Position numbers and translations under genes: made by a program. The notes below the pieces were generated by a model. That model ran no database searches. It saw nothing but the letters and a program-made list of their open reading frames with translations, and was not told where the DNA came from. Positions 1 through 5,930 of a DNA stretch of 11,294 bases are shown here, in pieces. The DNA comes from Planctomycetota bacterium (GTDB taxonomy: Bacteria; Planctomycetota; Phycisphaerae; UBA1845; PWPN01), in assembly GCA_020346805.1 (NCBI GenBank), contig CP070790.1:2647984-2659277 (forward strand). Direction: 5' to 3'. Position 1 is the first letter of the stretch, and each line of letters starts with the position of its first letter.

Positions 1-2
1 AG

Positions 3-158
3 GTTGCCCGGCAACATCGGGCAGGCGATAATCATCGCCGTCTATTAAAATGGTTTTGGCTGGATAAATTTATCAGAATTATTCGCTTGATTTTAGAGCT
101 GAGGCAGTCAGAAGGGGATAGAAAATACTTTCCAGATCCGCGGGTACCCTGTTTTTAG
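3..158 (+). other. Possible C-terminal tail of a gene cut by the window edge
   Basis: One forward frame is open from base 3 to a TAG at 156-158 and encodes about 51 residues. The peptide is rich in Arg, Lys, Leu and Ile, has two Trp near its middle, and ends in FPDPRVPCF. I do not recognise it. An open frame of this length at the edge can arise by chance, and no family motif supports it. Another forward frame (1-48) and a reverse frame over the first 60 bases are also open, so direction is not certain. It lies just before the promoter at 164-192, which fits the end of an upstream gene. Confidence 0.25.
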
Positions 159-163
159 CAGAT

Positions 164-192
164 TTGACGTTATGGTAGCAATAAGTTATGCT
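164..192 (+). promoter_or_regulatory. Sigma70-type promoter ahead of structured RNA and tRNA-Gln
   Basis: A -35 box TTGACG (164-169) and a -10 box TATGCT (187-192) are separated by exactly 17 nt. The -35 matches consensus at five of six bases and the -10 at four of six. Transcription would start near 198-200, just before the 5' strand of the long closing stem at 201-213. This agreement between predicted start and RNA fold is the main reason to believe both. The transcript could continue into the tRNA and glmU, since no clear terminator is visible before them. Confidence 0.55.
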
Positions 193-198
193 TTATCC

Positions 199-380
199 TT
201 CGATAATTGACTGAAAAGTCGTAAGGGAGCCGGTTATGCCACGCCCCATGGGGTGTCTCCCGGGTGGGAGAATGGGCTTTTTGCTCGCAGCATAGAGTTC
301 AGGCCTCGTGCGTGGCCAATCAGAACTGCGACCGATCTTGTGGTGGTATATTTTGATGCAAGGCAGTAGTTAAATATCGG
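199..380 (+). ncRNA. Candidate structured non-coding RNA, 6S-like layout
   Basis: No credible protein lies here, but the RNA folds well by eye. A closing stem pairs 201-213 with 367-379 (12 of 13 positions, two G-U wobbles, one A-A mismatch). A terminal arm pairs 227-231 with 302-307 (one bulge) and 234-239 with 290-295. It is capped by 243-249 with 272-277 (one bulge) stacked on a 6-bp hairpin, TCTCCC (256-261) with GGGAGA (266-271). A side hairpin pairs 326-329 and 337-340 with 359-366. The roughly 180-nt length, long closing stem, internal open region and small hairpin on its 3' side resemble 6S RNA, the RNA-polymerase decoy. I see no diagnostic 6S sequence motif, so the class is inference. 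It could instead be a leader of the tRNA transcript. Confidence 0.4.
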
Positions 381-401
381 CCAAGTAAGGAGCCGATCGG
401 A

Positions 402-473
402 AACCCGGTCGTGTAATCGGTAACACACCAGGTTTTGGTCCTGGCATTCCTGGTTCGAGTCCAGGCCGGGTAG
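402..473 (+). tRNA. tRNA-Gln, anticodon UUG
   Basis: The cloverleaf is complete: acceptor 402-408 with 466-472, D stem 411-414 with 423-426 around an AATCGGTA loop, anticodon stem 428-432 with 440-444, and T stem 449-453 with 461-465 around TTCGAGT. The anticodon TTG is at 435-437 and reads CAA (and probably CAG) glutamine codons. The discriminator base is G473, as usual for bacterial tRNA-Gln. CCA is not encoded (TGT follows), so it must be added after transcription. Two details stand out: the first acceptor pair is an A-A mismatch (402/472), and the variable loop has only four bases. Weak first pairs are common in tRNA-Gln, so it is probably functional. It sits 60 nt before glmU and may share its transcript. 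Confidence 0.93.
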
Positions 474-533
474 TGTTTTTATTTAGTTTCAGAAGATGCG
501 GGAATTGTTGTTAGATTGTATGAGGATCGAGTG

Positions 534-1763
534 ATGCCGAAAGCAACGGCAGCCATTATTTTAGCTGGAGGTCAGTCCACACGAATGGTGACGGATATGC
601 CCAAGGTGCTTCATGAGGTTTGTGGGCGTCCAATGCTTTCCTACGTCATCGATGCCTGCCGAGAAATCGGTATTGACCGGCTTATTTGTGTTATCGGCTA
701 TCGCAAGGACGATGTAATTAGCGCTTTTGCTGAGGATAAGGATATAGTCTGGGTATCCCAGGCCGAGCAGAAGGGGACTGGTCATGCGGCTATAGTATGC
801 CGGGATGCCCTGAGCGATTTTGAGGGGGATGTGGTTGTAATTGCCGGCGACATGCCTCTGCTGCGGAGCGAGACGCTTGGCTTGCTGGTCAAGACACATG
901 AGAAAAACAATGCAGCGGTGACGCTGGCCACAGCGATACTGGACGATCCCAGCGGTTATGGCCGAATTATCCGCGATGAATACGGCAACCTTCAGGGCAT
1001 TGTCGAGGAAGGTGATTGCACGGAGGAACAGCGGCATATTAAAGAGATCAATCCGAGTTATTACTGCTTTGATAAGAAGTATCTTTTTGAAGCACTCGAT
1101 CAGGTAAGGCCCGACAATGTCAAGGGCGAATACTACATAACCGACGCTCTGCATATTTTGATCCAAGGCGGTCATCGGGCGGATGCTTTCCGCGGGGTTG
1201 CCGCCGAAGATGCGATGGGCATCAACAGCCGGGAACAACTTGCAGAAGTGGGGCGGATCATGCAGAACCGGATTCAACATAGACTGATGCACCAGGGGGT
1301 AACTATCGTCGATCCACCAAATACGTGGATCGATGCCCGGGCGGAAATAGGGCAGGACACAGTTATTTATCCGTTTACTTATATACATGGAAGGGTCAAG
1401 ATCGGCCGATTTTGCAGCATTGGCCCTTTTGCCTATTTGCGTGATGGAACGGTTTTAAAAGATGATGTTGTAGTGGGGGTATTTACGGAATTGAAAAACT
1501 CATTACTGGGAAGTGGGGCCCGGGCCCGCCATTTGAGTTATATTGGCGACGCAGAAATTGGTAAAGAGGTTGAGATAGGTGCGGGGACGCTTTTCGCCAA
1601 TTTTGACGGTCAGCAGATTCATAATACGGTAGTTGGTGACCGCACGTATATCGGTCAGGGTTCGATTCTGGTTGCCCCTTTGAAAGTTGCGGAGAATGAG
1701 CAGATAGCCCATGGAACAGTAGTCAAGGAAGGCGATAGTATAAGCCGGGATGGTGGTTCATGA
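534..1763 (+). CDS. glmU: GlmU-type UDP-GlcNAc pyrophosphorylase / GlcN-1-P acetyltransferase, short form
   Basis: In the cytoplasm GlmU acetylates glucosamine-1-phosphate and then joins it to UTP, giving UDP-GlcNAc for peptidoglycan. ATG 534 is chosen because GAGG (522-525) lies 8 nt upstream; an in-frame TTG at 516 has no such site. The product is 409 residues. The N-terminal uridyltransferase half is convincing: LAGGQSTRM (10-18), PKVLH (23-27), QAEQKGTGHA (76-85), GD at 105-106, GIVEEGD (155-161), EIN (171-173), YYITD (200-204) and N231. The C-terminal left-handed beta-helix has HLSYIGDAEIG (333-343) and IGAGT (348-352), including the likely catalytic His333. It is shorter than the roughly 456 residues of E. 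coli GlmU, with about two helix turns and the C-terminal tail missing. E347 stands where E. coli has Asn377. Its stop overlaps the start of prs by 4 nt (ATGA). The pyrophosphorylase call is firm; the acetyltransferase activity is less certain. Confidence 0.9.
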   Translation: MPKATAAIILAGGQSTRMVTDMPKVLHEVCGRPMLSYVIDACREIGIDRLICVIGYRKDDVISAFAEDKDIVWVSQAEQKGTGHAAIVCRDALSDFEGDVVVIAGDMPLLRSETLGLLVKTHEKNNAAVTLATAILDDPSGYGRIIRDEYGNLQGIVEEGDCTEEQRHIKEINPSYYCFDKKYLFEALDQVRPDNVKGEYYITDALHILIQGGHRADAFRGVAAEDAMGINSREQLAEVGRIMQNRIQHRLMHQGVTIVDPPNTWIDARAEIGQDTVIYPFTYIHGRVKIGRFCSIGPFAYLRDGTVLKDDVVVGVFTELKNSLLGSGARARHLSYIGDAEIGKEVEIGAGTLFANFDGQQIHNTVVGDRTYIGQGSILVAPLKVAENEQIAHGTVVKEGDSISRDGGS

Positions 1764-2761
1764 AAAATAAACAACCAGATTTTGTGACAGCGGCGGAAGA
1801 TGCCGGTTTGAAGATATTCGGCGGGACGAGTAATCCTGCCTTGGTGGAGGAAATCGGTCAGTCACTTGGAGTGACTGTCGGTAAAGCCAAGATCGGACAC
1901 TTCCCGGATGGTGAAACGATCATCAAGCTTGAGGACGATGTGCGGGGGCGGGATTGTTTTGTAGTGCAGTCGACCTGCCCTCCGGTTAATGAAAATTTGA
2001 TGGAGTTGTTAATTTTTTGTGACAGTCTGCGTCGGGCATCGGCCCGACGGATAACGGCAGTGATTCCTTATTTTGGTTACGCGCGTCAAGATCGCAAGGC
2101 AGAGGGTCGGACGCCGATCACCGCCAAATTGGTAGCCAATCTGATCAGCGAATCCGGTGCCCATAGAGTTTTGGCCATGGACCTGCATGCCGAACAGATT
2201 CAGGGTTTCTTCGATTTGCCGGTTGATCACCTCGCTGCCTTGCCGGTGATTGTCAAACATATAGAGGGACTGAATATTACCGACAGCGTTGTGGTTTCGC
2301 CTGATGTAGGTAATGTAAAGACGGCTACTGCATACGCCCGACGGTTGGGAGCTGAATTGGCGGTACTGGACAAGCGTCGTCTGGGGGGCGATTCAATAGT
2401 AACTTCCCGGGTGATCGGGGATGTGAAGGGCAAAACAGTATTAATATTCGATGACATGATAACCACTGCCGGCACCGCCACTGAGGCGGTTAAGATTCTT
2501 CGTGAGAACGGGGCGAGAAAGTTTGTGTTGGCGGCGACCCATGCGGTATTTGCCGAAGCTGCGCTGGAGCGGATCAAGGAGGCCCAAATCGATCAGATTT
2601 GTGTGACTAATACGATCCCGGTATCCGCGGACGTTTGTCGGCGCATGCCGCGACTCAAGGTGTTGTCGGTGGCAACGCTTTTAGGGGAGGCGATCAAGAG
2701 GATTCACCTGAATCAGTCGGTGAGTGCGTTGTTTAACAATCGGGGATTAAGTGATGGATGA
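1760..2761 (+). CDS. prs: Ribose-phosphate pyrophosphokinase (PRPP synthetase)
   Basis: This enzyme transfers pyrophosphate from ATP to ribose-5-phosphate, making PRPP for purine, pyrimidine, histidine, tryptophan and NAD synthesis in the cytoplasm. The 333 residues match the family over nearly the whole length: the FPDGE region (48-52), the ATP-side stretch YFGYARQDRK (104-113), DLHAEQIQGFFD (141-152), the catalytic DKRR (204-207), and the PRPP-binding loop LIFDDMITTAGT (228-239). It has an N-terminal leader of about 15 residues before the usual start. The ribose-5-phosphate-side loop reads SPDVGNVKTA (180-189), where most class I enzymes have a GG pair and an Arg. The start ATG overlaps the glmU stop by 4 nt, so translation is probably coupled. 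glmU-prs-ctc-pth is a conserved bacterial order. Confidence 0.96.
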   Translation: MKNKQPDFVTAAEDAGLKIFGGTSNPALVEEIGQSLGVTVGKAKIGHFPDGETIIKLEDDVRGRDCFVVQSTCPPVNENLMELLIFCDSLRRASARRITAVIPYFGYARQDRKAEGRTPITAKLVANLISESGAHRVLAMDLHAEQIQGFFDLPVDHLAALPVIVKHIEGLNITDSVVVSPDVGNVKTATAYARRLGAELAVLDKRRLGGDSIVTSRVIGDVKGKTVLIFDDMITTAGTATEAVKILRENGARKFVLAATHAVFAEAALERIKEAQIDQICVTNTIPVSADVCRRMPRLKVLSVATLLGEAIKRIHLNQSVSALFNNRGLSDG

Positions 2762-2794
2762 TAATTGAGTTTATGGGTAATAAACGGGAACCAG

Positions 2795-2822
2795 CCGCTC
2801 GATGCGGATTGAAAGATTTTCA
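2795..2822 (+). promoter_or_regulatory. Two small hairpins ahead of the rplY ribosome-binding site
   Basis: In the 75-nt prs-rplY gap, CCGC (2795-2798) can pair with GCGG (2804-2807), and TGAAA (2810-2814) with TTTCA (2818-2822). The second stem overlaps the first base of the AGGAG Shine-Dalgarno site (2822-2826). They could modulate translation or be chance. There is no U-run, so this is not a classic terminator, and no promoter is clear in the gap. Confidence 0.2.
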
Positions 2823-2836
2823 GGAGTGAGTGAGCG

Positions 2837-3502
2837 ATGGAGATAGTAAAACTCAAAGTAGAATCGCGAGAAGCTAAAGGGACTCGTGCCGCTCGCCGGC
2901 TTCGTCGTGAGGGTAAACTGCCCGGTGTGGTATATGGGCACAATCAGACCCCGGAGAACGTGGCGGTGAATATTCATGATTTGAGTAGTTTATTGGAGCA
3001 TGGCATACACGTAGCCGAGCTCAAGGTGGGCGAATCGGCTCAACAGGTGCTGATCAAGGAGGTTCAGTTTGATCATCTTGGGGCGACCCCGATTCATGTG
3101 GACTTTGCTCGCGTCGATTTGACGGAGCAGGTAACGGTTTCTGTGCCGCTCGAATTTAAAGGTGTTCCAGTGGGGACGCACGAAGGCGGAGCCCTAGAGC
3201 ATCTAATGGTTGATCTGGAGGTCAAATGTCAGGTGACGCAGATTCCGGAATCGATCCGGGTCAACGTTGCAGATATGAAGCTTGATGATGTTCTCCATGT
3301 TCGTGACATACAATTGCCTGAAAATATTGTGGCGGTATCTTCCCCTGAGGCGATAGTATGTGTGGTTCGTGCCCGCACGGCGGCGGCGGAGGCTGAGGAA
3401 ATCGAAGTGGAAGAAGAGGTACCTGAGCAGCCTGAGATCATTGGCCGCAAGGAGAAAGAAGGCAAGGAGGAATTGGAAGGAGAGTCCGGCACCGGCAGAT
3501 AG
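2837..3502 (+). CDS. rplY: Large ribosomal subunit protein bL25, CTC form
   Basis: bL25 binds 5S rRNA in the 50S subunit. The 221-residue protein is the long CTC form: an N-terminal 5S-binding domain (about 1-90, with RREGKLPGVVYG at 23-34 and HVDFARVDL at 87-95) and a C-terminal beta domain (about 96-180). A charged tail rich in Glu follows (about 183-221). ATG 2837 follows AGGAG (2822-2826) by 10 nt. The gene lies between prs and pth, the usual place of ctc. The tail is highly acidic at first and then mixes Lys and Glu. Identity is secure; the role of the tail is unknown. Confidence 0.94.
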   Translation: MEIVKLKVESREAKGTRAARRLRREGKLPGVVYGHNQTPENVAVNIHDLSSLLEHGIHVAELKVGESAQQVLIKEVQFDHLGATPIHVDFARVDLTEQVTVSVPLEFKGVPVGTHEGGALEHLMVDLEVKCQVTQIPESIRVNVADMKLDDVLHVRDIQLPENIVAVSSPEAIVCVVRARTAAAEAEEIEVEEEVPEQPEIIGRKEKEGKEELEGESGTGR

Positions 3503-3534
3503 AGGCCGGCAATTGCAGGAGGTGAGCGTTGACG

Positions 3535-4134
3535 ATGAATCTCATCGCAGGTCTCGGCAATCCGGGCGAAAAATACGCGGGTACCCGGCACAATACGGGA
3601 TTTCGTGTTATTGATGAGTTGACCCGACGTTGGGGGATAGAGATGAATCGTCGAAAGTTCGCCGGCCTAGTTGGAAATGGAACAATCGGCGGGAAGCGGG
3701 TTTTGCTGCTGGAACCGATGACATATATGAATCGCAGCGGGCGAAGCCTTCGCGAAGCGATGTCATTTTACAAGTTGGAGCTGTCGGGTCTGATGGTGGT
3801 ATTGGACGACATGGCCCTGCCGATGGGTCGTTTGCGAATTCGCCCCCAGGGTTCCGGGGGTGGTCATAACGGATTGGCAAATATTATAGACGAGCTGGGC
3901 AGCGAATTATTTGCCCGCATACGTGTTGGTATTGATTTTGCGGAAGAGGGCGATGCGGTAAATCACGTGCTTAGTACATTTTCTCCCGAACAGGAGGAGA
4001 TTATAAGTCGGGCGATTGGCCGGGCGGCCGACGCCGTTGAATGTTGGCTGGATAATGATATTGAGGTTGCAATGAACAAGTTTAATAGTCCCGAGGAAGT
4101 AAACGACGGGTCGAATACCCGCAGCGGGACCTAG
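3535..4134 (+). CDS. pth: Peptidyl-tRNA hydrolase
   Basis: Pth releases peptides from peptidyl-tRNA that drops off the ribosome, recycling tRNA. The 199-residue product carries the family signature GLGNPGEKY (6-14) and catalytic His19 in TRHNTGF (17-23). It also has Asn66 in MTYMNRSG (62-69), LDDM (90-93) and GSGGGHNGL (106-114), so all known active-site positions are present. Two starts are possible: ATG 3535, used here, and TTG 3529. The strong AGGAGG (3517-3522) is 6 nt from the TTG and 12 nt from the ATG, so spacing favours TTG while start-codon preference favours ATG; the difference is two residues. About a dozen polar residues extend the C-terminus. It lies 32 nt after rplY and 9 nt before rpsF. 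Confidence 0.95.
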   Translation: MNLIAGLGNPGEKYAGTRHNTGFRVIDELTRRWGIEMNRRKFAGLVGNGTIGGKRVLLLEPMTYMNRSGRSLREAMSFYKLELSGLMVVLDDMALPMGRLRIRPQGSGGGHNGLANIIDELGSELFARIRVGIDFAEEGDAVNHVLSTFSPEQEEIISRAIGRAADAVECWLDNDIEVAMNKFNSPEEVNDGSNTRSGT

Positions 4135-4143
4135 CGGAGGTAT

Positions 4144-4671
4144 ATGATCTTGAAAACGTATGAAGGTATGTTTTTGTTCGATCCCTCGGTAACGAATGAA
4201 TGGGAAAATATTCAGGCCGAGGTAAAACGCCTGATGGATCGAGCCGGCACACGTATGATCGTCTGTTCCAAATGGGACGAACGCCGATTGGCGTACGAGA
4301 TCCGCGGGAGGAAGCGCGGTATTTATGTGCTTTGCTTTTTTGAGGCGGATCCCGACAGAATCAAAGATTTGGAACGTGATGTTCATCTTTCGGAATCGAT
4401 ATTGCGTTGTCTGATTCAGAAAGTAGAGCACTTGAGTGAGGTTGAAATGAAAGATATTGCCGCTCGTCCGGCCAATCATTCTGCGGTTGAGGCCGATCGC
4501 ATCACCGGTCGATGGAGTGCGGTGGAGTCTTCCACTGCTGGAGGTTCCCGGGCCGGGTCGCGCCAGGAGAAATTACCCGAAAGTCGAGAGGGGAAAAAAT
4601 CGGATGATGCATCTGCCGCCGTAGATTCTGACGCATTGGAAAATCCCGAAAGCGATAATCAGGAGGAATAA
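4144..4671 (+). CDS. rpsF: Small ribosomal subunit protein bS6 with long C-terminal tail
   Basis: bS6 pairs with bS18 on the 30S platform. The ferredoxin-like core occupies about residues 3-98: TYEGMFLFDPSV (5-16), WDERRLAYEIRGRKRGIY (44-61) and the last strand near 88-97. A low-complexity tail of about 75 residues follows, rich in Ser, Ala, Glu, Asp and Arg, so the protein is 175 residues against about 130 in E. coli. The GGAGG (4136-4140) is only 3 nt from ATG 4144 but 9 nt from an in-frame TTG at 4150. The TTG would give the typical bS6 start MKTYEG, so the true start may be two codons later. The stop is 2 nt from ssb. No S6:S18-binding leader fits in the 9-nt gap upstream. Confidence 0.93.
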   Translation: MILKTYEGMFLFDPSVTNEWENIQAEVKRLMDRAGTRMIVCSKWDERRLAYEIRGRKRGIYVLCFFEADPDRIKDLERDVHLSESILRCLIQKVEHLSEVEMKDIAARPANHSAVEADRITGRWSAVESSTAGGSRAGSRQEKLPESREGKKSDDASAAVDSDALENPESDNQEE

Positions 4672-4673
4672 TA

Positions 4674-5117
4674 ATGGCCAGCTTTAATCGGGTTATCCTG
4701 GCAGGAAACCTGACCCGCGATCCCCAGCTTTCTTATACGCCGAGTAATACGGCGGTATGTGAGTTTGGCATGGCGGTCAACCGTAAAAGGAGAGACCGCG
4801 ACGGGAATCTCAAGGATGAGGTTTGTTATGTGGATATGGTTACCTATGGTCCGCGAGCCGAGACGATCAATAAATATATGACCAAGGGACGGGCAATAAT
4901 GGTGGAGGGGCGTCTTCGCTTTCGGCAATGGACCAACAAGGAGGGACAAAATCGAAACAAAATAGATGTGGTAGTTGAAAACTTCACGTTTATCGATGGT
5001 GGAGGAAGAGCCGGCGGAAACAGTCAGGTGCGTGATATGTCGGGGCAGATACCCGCTGACCAACCGTCACCGATAGATGATGGGCCACCGATGGACAGTG
5101 CCGATATCCCGTTTTAG
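4674..5117 (+). CDS. ssb: Single-stranded DNA-binding protein
   Basis: SSB coats single-stranded DNA at replication forks and recruits repair and replication proteins through its C-terminal tip. The 147-residue protein has an OB fold in about 1-107, with FNRVILAGNLTRDP (4-17), NRKRR (36-40), VDMVTYGPRAE (53-63), GRAIMVEGRLRFRQW (72-86) and the last strand near 98-107. A short Gly/Pro-rich linker ends in the partner-binding tip MDSADIPF. AGGAGG (4661-4666) lies 7 nt before ATG 4674, inside the end of rpsF. The linker is short. The neighbourhood is the classical rpsF-ssb group, although rpsR does not follow. Confidence 0.95.
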   Translation: MASFNRVILAGNLTRDPQLSYTPSNTAVCEFGMAVNRKRRDRDGNLKDEVCYVDMVTYGPRAETINKYMTKGRAIMVEGRLRFRQWTNKEGQNRNKIDVVVENFTFIDGGGRAGGNSQVRDMSGQIPADQPSPIDDGPPMDSADIPF

Positions 5118-5132
5118 TCGGCTTTCCAGATC

Positions 5133-5212
5133 ACTGAGTCAATGAGGCAGGGAACGGATATTTGTTTAATTTCCAAGATGGTTTGAGGTTGTGGATTTTG
5201 AGGTGACTCAGT
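5133..5212. repeat. Perfect 9-bp inverted repeat with long loop
   Basis: ACTGAGTCA (5133-5141) is exactly complementary to TGACTCAGT (5204-5212), with 62 nt between the arms. As RNA it could close a leader or terminator domain; as DNA it could be two operator half-sites. The right arm falls in the spacer of the promoter-like pair at 5198-5227, which suggests regulation but does not prove it. Confidence 0.4.
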
Positions 5213-5227
5213 AAATAAGCTTATAGT
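5198..5227 (+). promoter_or_regulatory. Candidate promoter for rplI-dnaB
   Basis: TTGAGG (5198-5203) and TATAGT (5222-5227) are 18 nt apart; the -10 matches consensus at five of six bases. A 10-nt palindrome, ATAAGCTTAT (5215-5224), overlaps the -10. Transcription from here would give a leader of about 130 nt before rplI. Confidence 0.4.
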
Positions 5228-5328
5228 TCAACAAAGCCTAGGGCTACTGATTAGAAAATCGGTTATGTTTTATTAACAAGCAAATTGCCGGGGCAGACGG
5301 AAATGGACGTGCATCAGGTTGCCCGGTG

Positions 5329-5337
5329 TGGTATAAG
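5329..5337 (+). promoter_or_regulatory. Extended -10 promoter close to rplI
   Basis: TGGTATAAG fits the extended -10 pattern TG-N-TATAAT with one mismatch. No good -35 lies 16-18 nt upstream, which extended -10 promoters do not always need. The start would be near 5344, only about 20 nt before the rplI ATG. Confidence 0.35.
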
Positions 5338-5363
5338 AGAATGTAGATAAATGAGGTGAGTCG

Positions 5364-5930
5364 ATGAAGCTTTTATTGCGTAGGGATATTCCCAAGTTGG
5401 GACTGGTGGGTGATGTAGTTGAGGTGAAAGAAGGCTACGCTCGTACTTATCTGATCCCGCAACATCTGGCGGTAGAGCCGACACCTGCGAACATGAAGAA
5501 GATTGAAGAAGACAAGCGCAAGGTGGAGGAGGAGCGGGAACGCAGTCGGATGGCTTTGGAAGAACGGGCCACCCGTTTGCGTGATGTTGAAGTGACGATA
5601 TCGGCGGCCTGTAACCCGGATGGTCAACTTTACGGTTCGGTGGGGCCGCGGGAAATTGCTTCAGCGTTACGTGACGAAGGTCACGAAGTCGAAGCCAAGC
5701 AGGTTCAGTTACACGAATCGATTCGCCGATTGGATACAGTTACCGTCCCGGTGACTTTCGCCGACGATCTGACCGTTGAGGTAAAGGTTTGGGTGGTACG
5801 CGAGACCGGGATCGGTGATCTGGAAGAAGAGGAACCAAGCCCGGACTTATCACAAGAGAGTGCCGGCAAGGAGGCAGGCCAAGATGAACGCGGAACCGGC
5901 GCAGACCCCGTTGAGACCGATATTCAATAA
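5364..5930 (+). CDS. rplI: Large ribosomal subunit protein bL9 with acidic tail
   Basis: bL9 binds 23S rRNA at the base of the L1 stalk and helps keep reading frame. The N-terminal domain carries LGLVGDVVEVKEGYARTYLIP (12-32). A long charged helix follows (about 41-73), then the C-terminal rRNA-binding domain (about 75-147, with LYGSVGPREIA at 89-99). A Glu/Asp-rich tail from about 152 to 188 takes it well past the usual 150 or so residues. ATG 5364 follows GAGGTGA. The last 47 nt also encode the start of dnaB in another frame, so the tail is partly shaped by that overlap. The gap before it contains possible promoters, so it may be expressed apart from rpsF-ssb. Confidence 0.95.
   Translation: MKLLLRRDIPKLGLVGDVVEVKEGYARTYLIPQHLAVEPTPANMKKIEEDKRKVEEERERSRMALEERATRLRDVEVTISAACNPDGQLYGSVGPREIASALRDEGHEVEAKQVQLHESIRRLDTVTVPVTFADDLTVEVKVWVVRETGIGDLEEEEPSPDLSQESAGKEAGQDERGTGADPVETDIQ

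Larger units (their letters stand above)
5118..5363. other. ssb-rplI gap without rpsR
   Basis: In many bacteria rpsR lies between ssb and rplI. Here 246 nt hold no open frame resembling bS18 on either strand. The stretch is AT-richer than its neighbours. It carries a 9-bp inverted repeat, a promoter-like pair, an extended -10 and a possible bulged hairpin: CCGGGGCA (5289-5296) with TGCCCGG (5320-5326). I see no classic U-tailed terminator for ssb. Confidence 0.7.

Noticed and set aside
1..60. Reverse-strand frame containing YRLPDVAGQ, or a reverse ATG giving MIIACP, as the start of a divergent gene
   Set aside because: The two hints lie in different frames, no good ribosome site or start fits the first, and too few bases are available to judge.
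234..428. 64-residue reverse frame over the structured RNA and tRNA
   Set aside because: It runs antisense into a certain tRNA and has no features of a protein gene.
476..488. T-rich run after tRNA-Gln as an intrinsic terminator
   Set aside because: The only hairpin before it is the tRNA itself, and the T run is interrupted; read-through into glmU is equally plausible.
561..1388. 275-residue reverse-strand open frame antisense to glmU
   Set aside because: It lies wholly inside a secure gene, has no family motif or ribosome site, and is explained by the codon pattern of glmU.
3907..4479. 190-residue reverse-strand open frame across pth and rpsF
   Set aside because: Both forward genes are certain, and the reverse frame crosses their junction without any motif.
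5316..5326. 11-base match AGGTTGCCCGG shared with bases 1-11
   Set aside because: Two copies of an 11-mer in different contexts, with no flanking similarity, are within chance for 11 kb.
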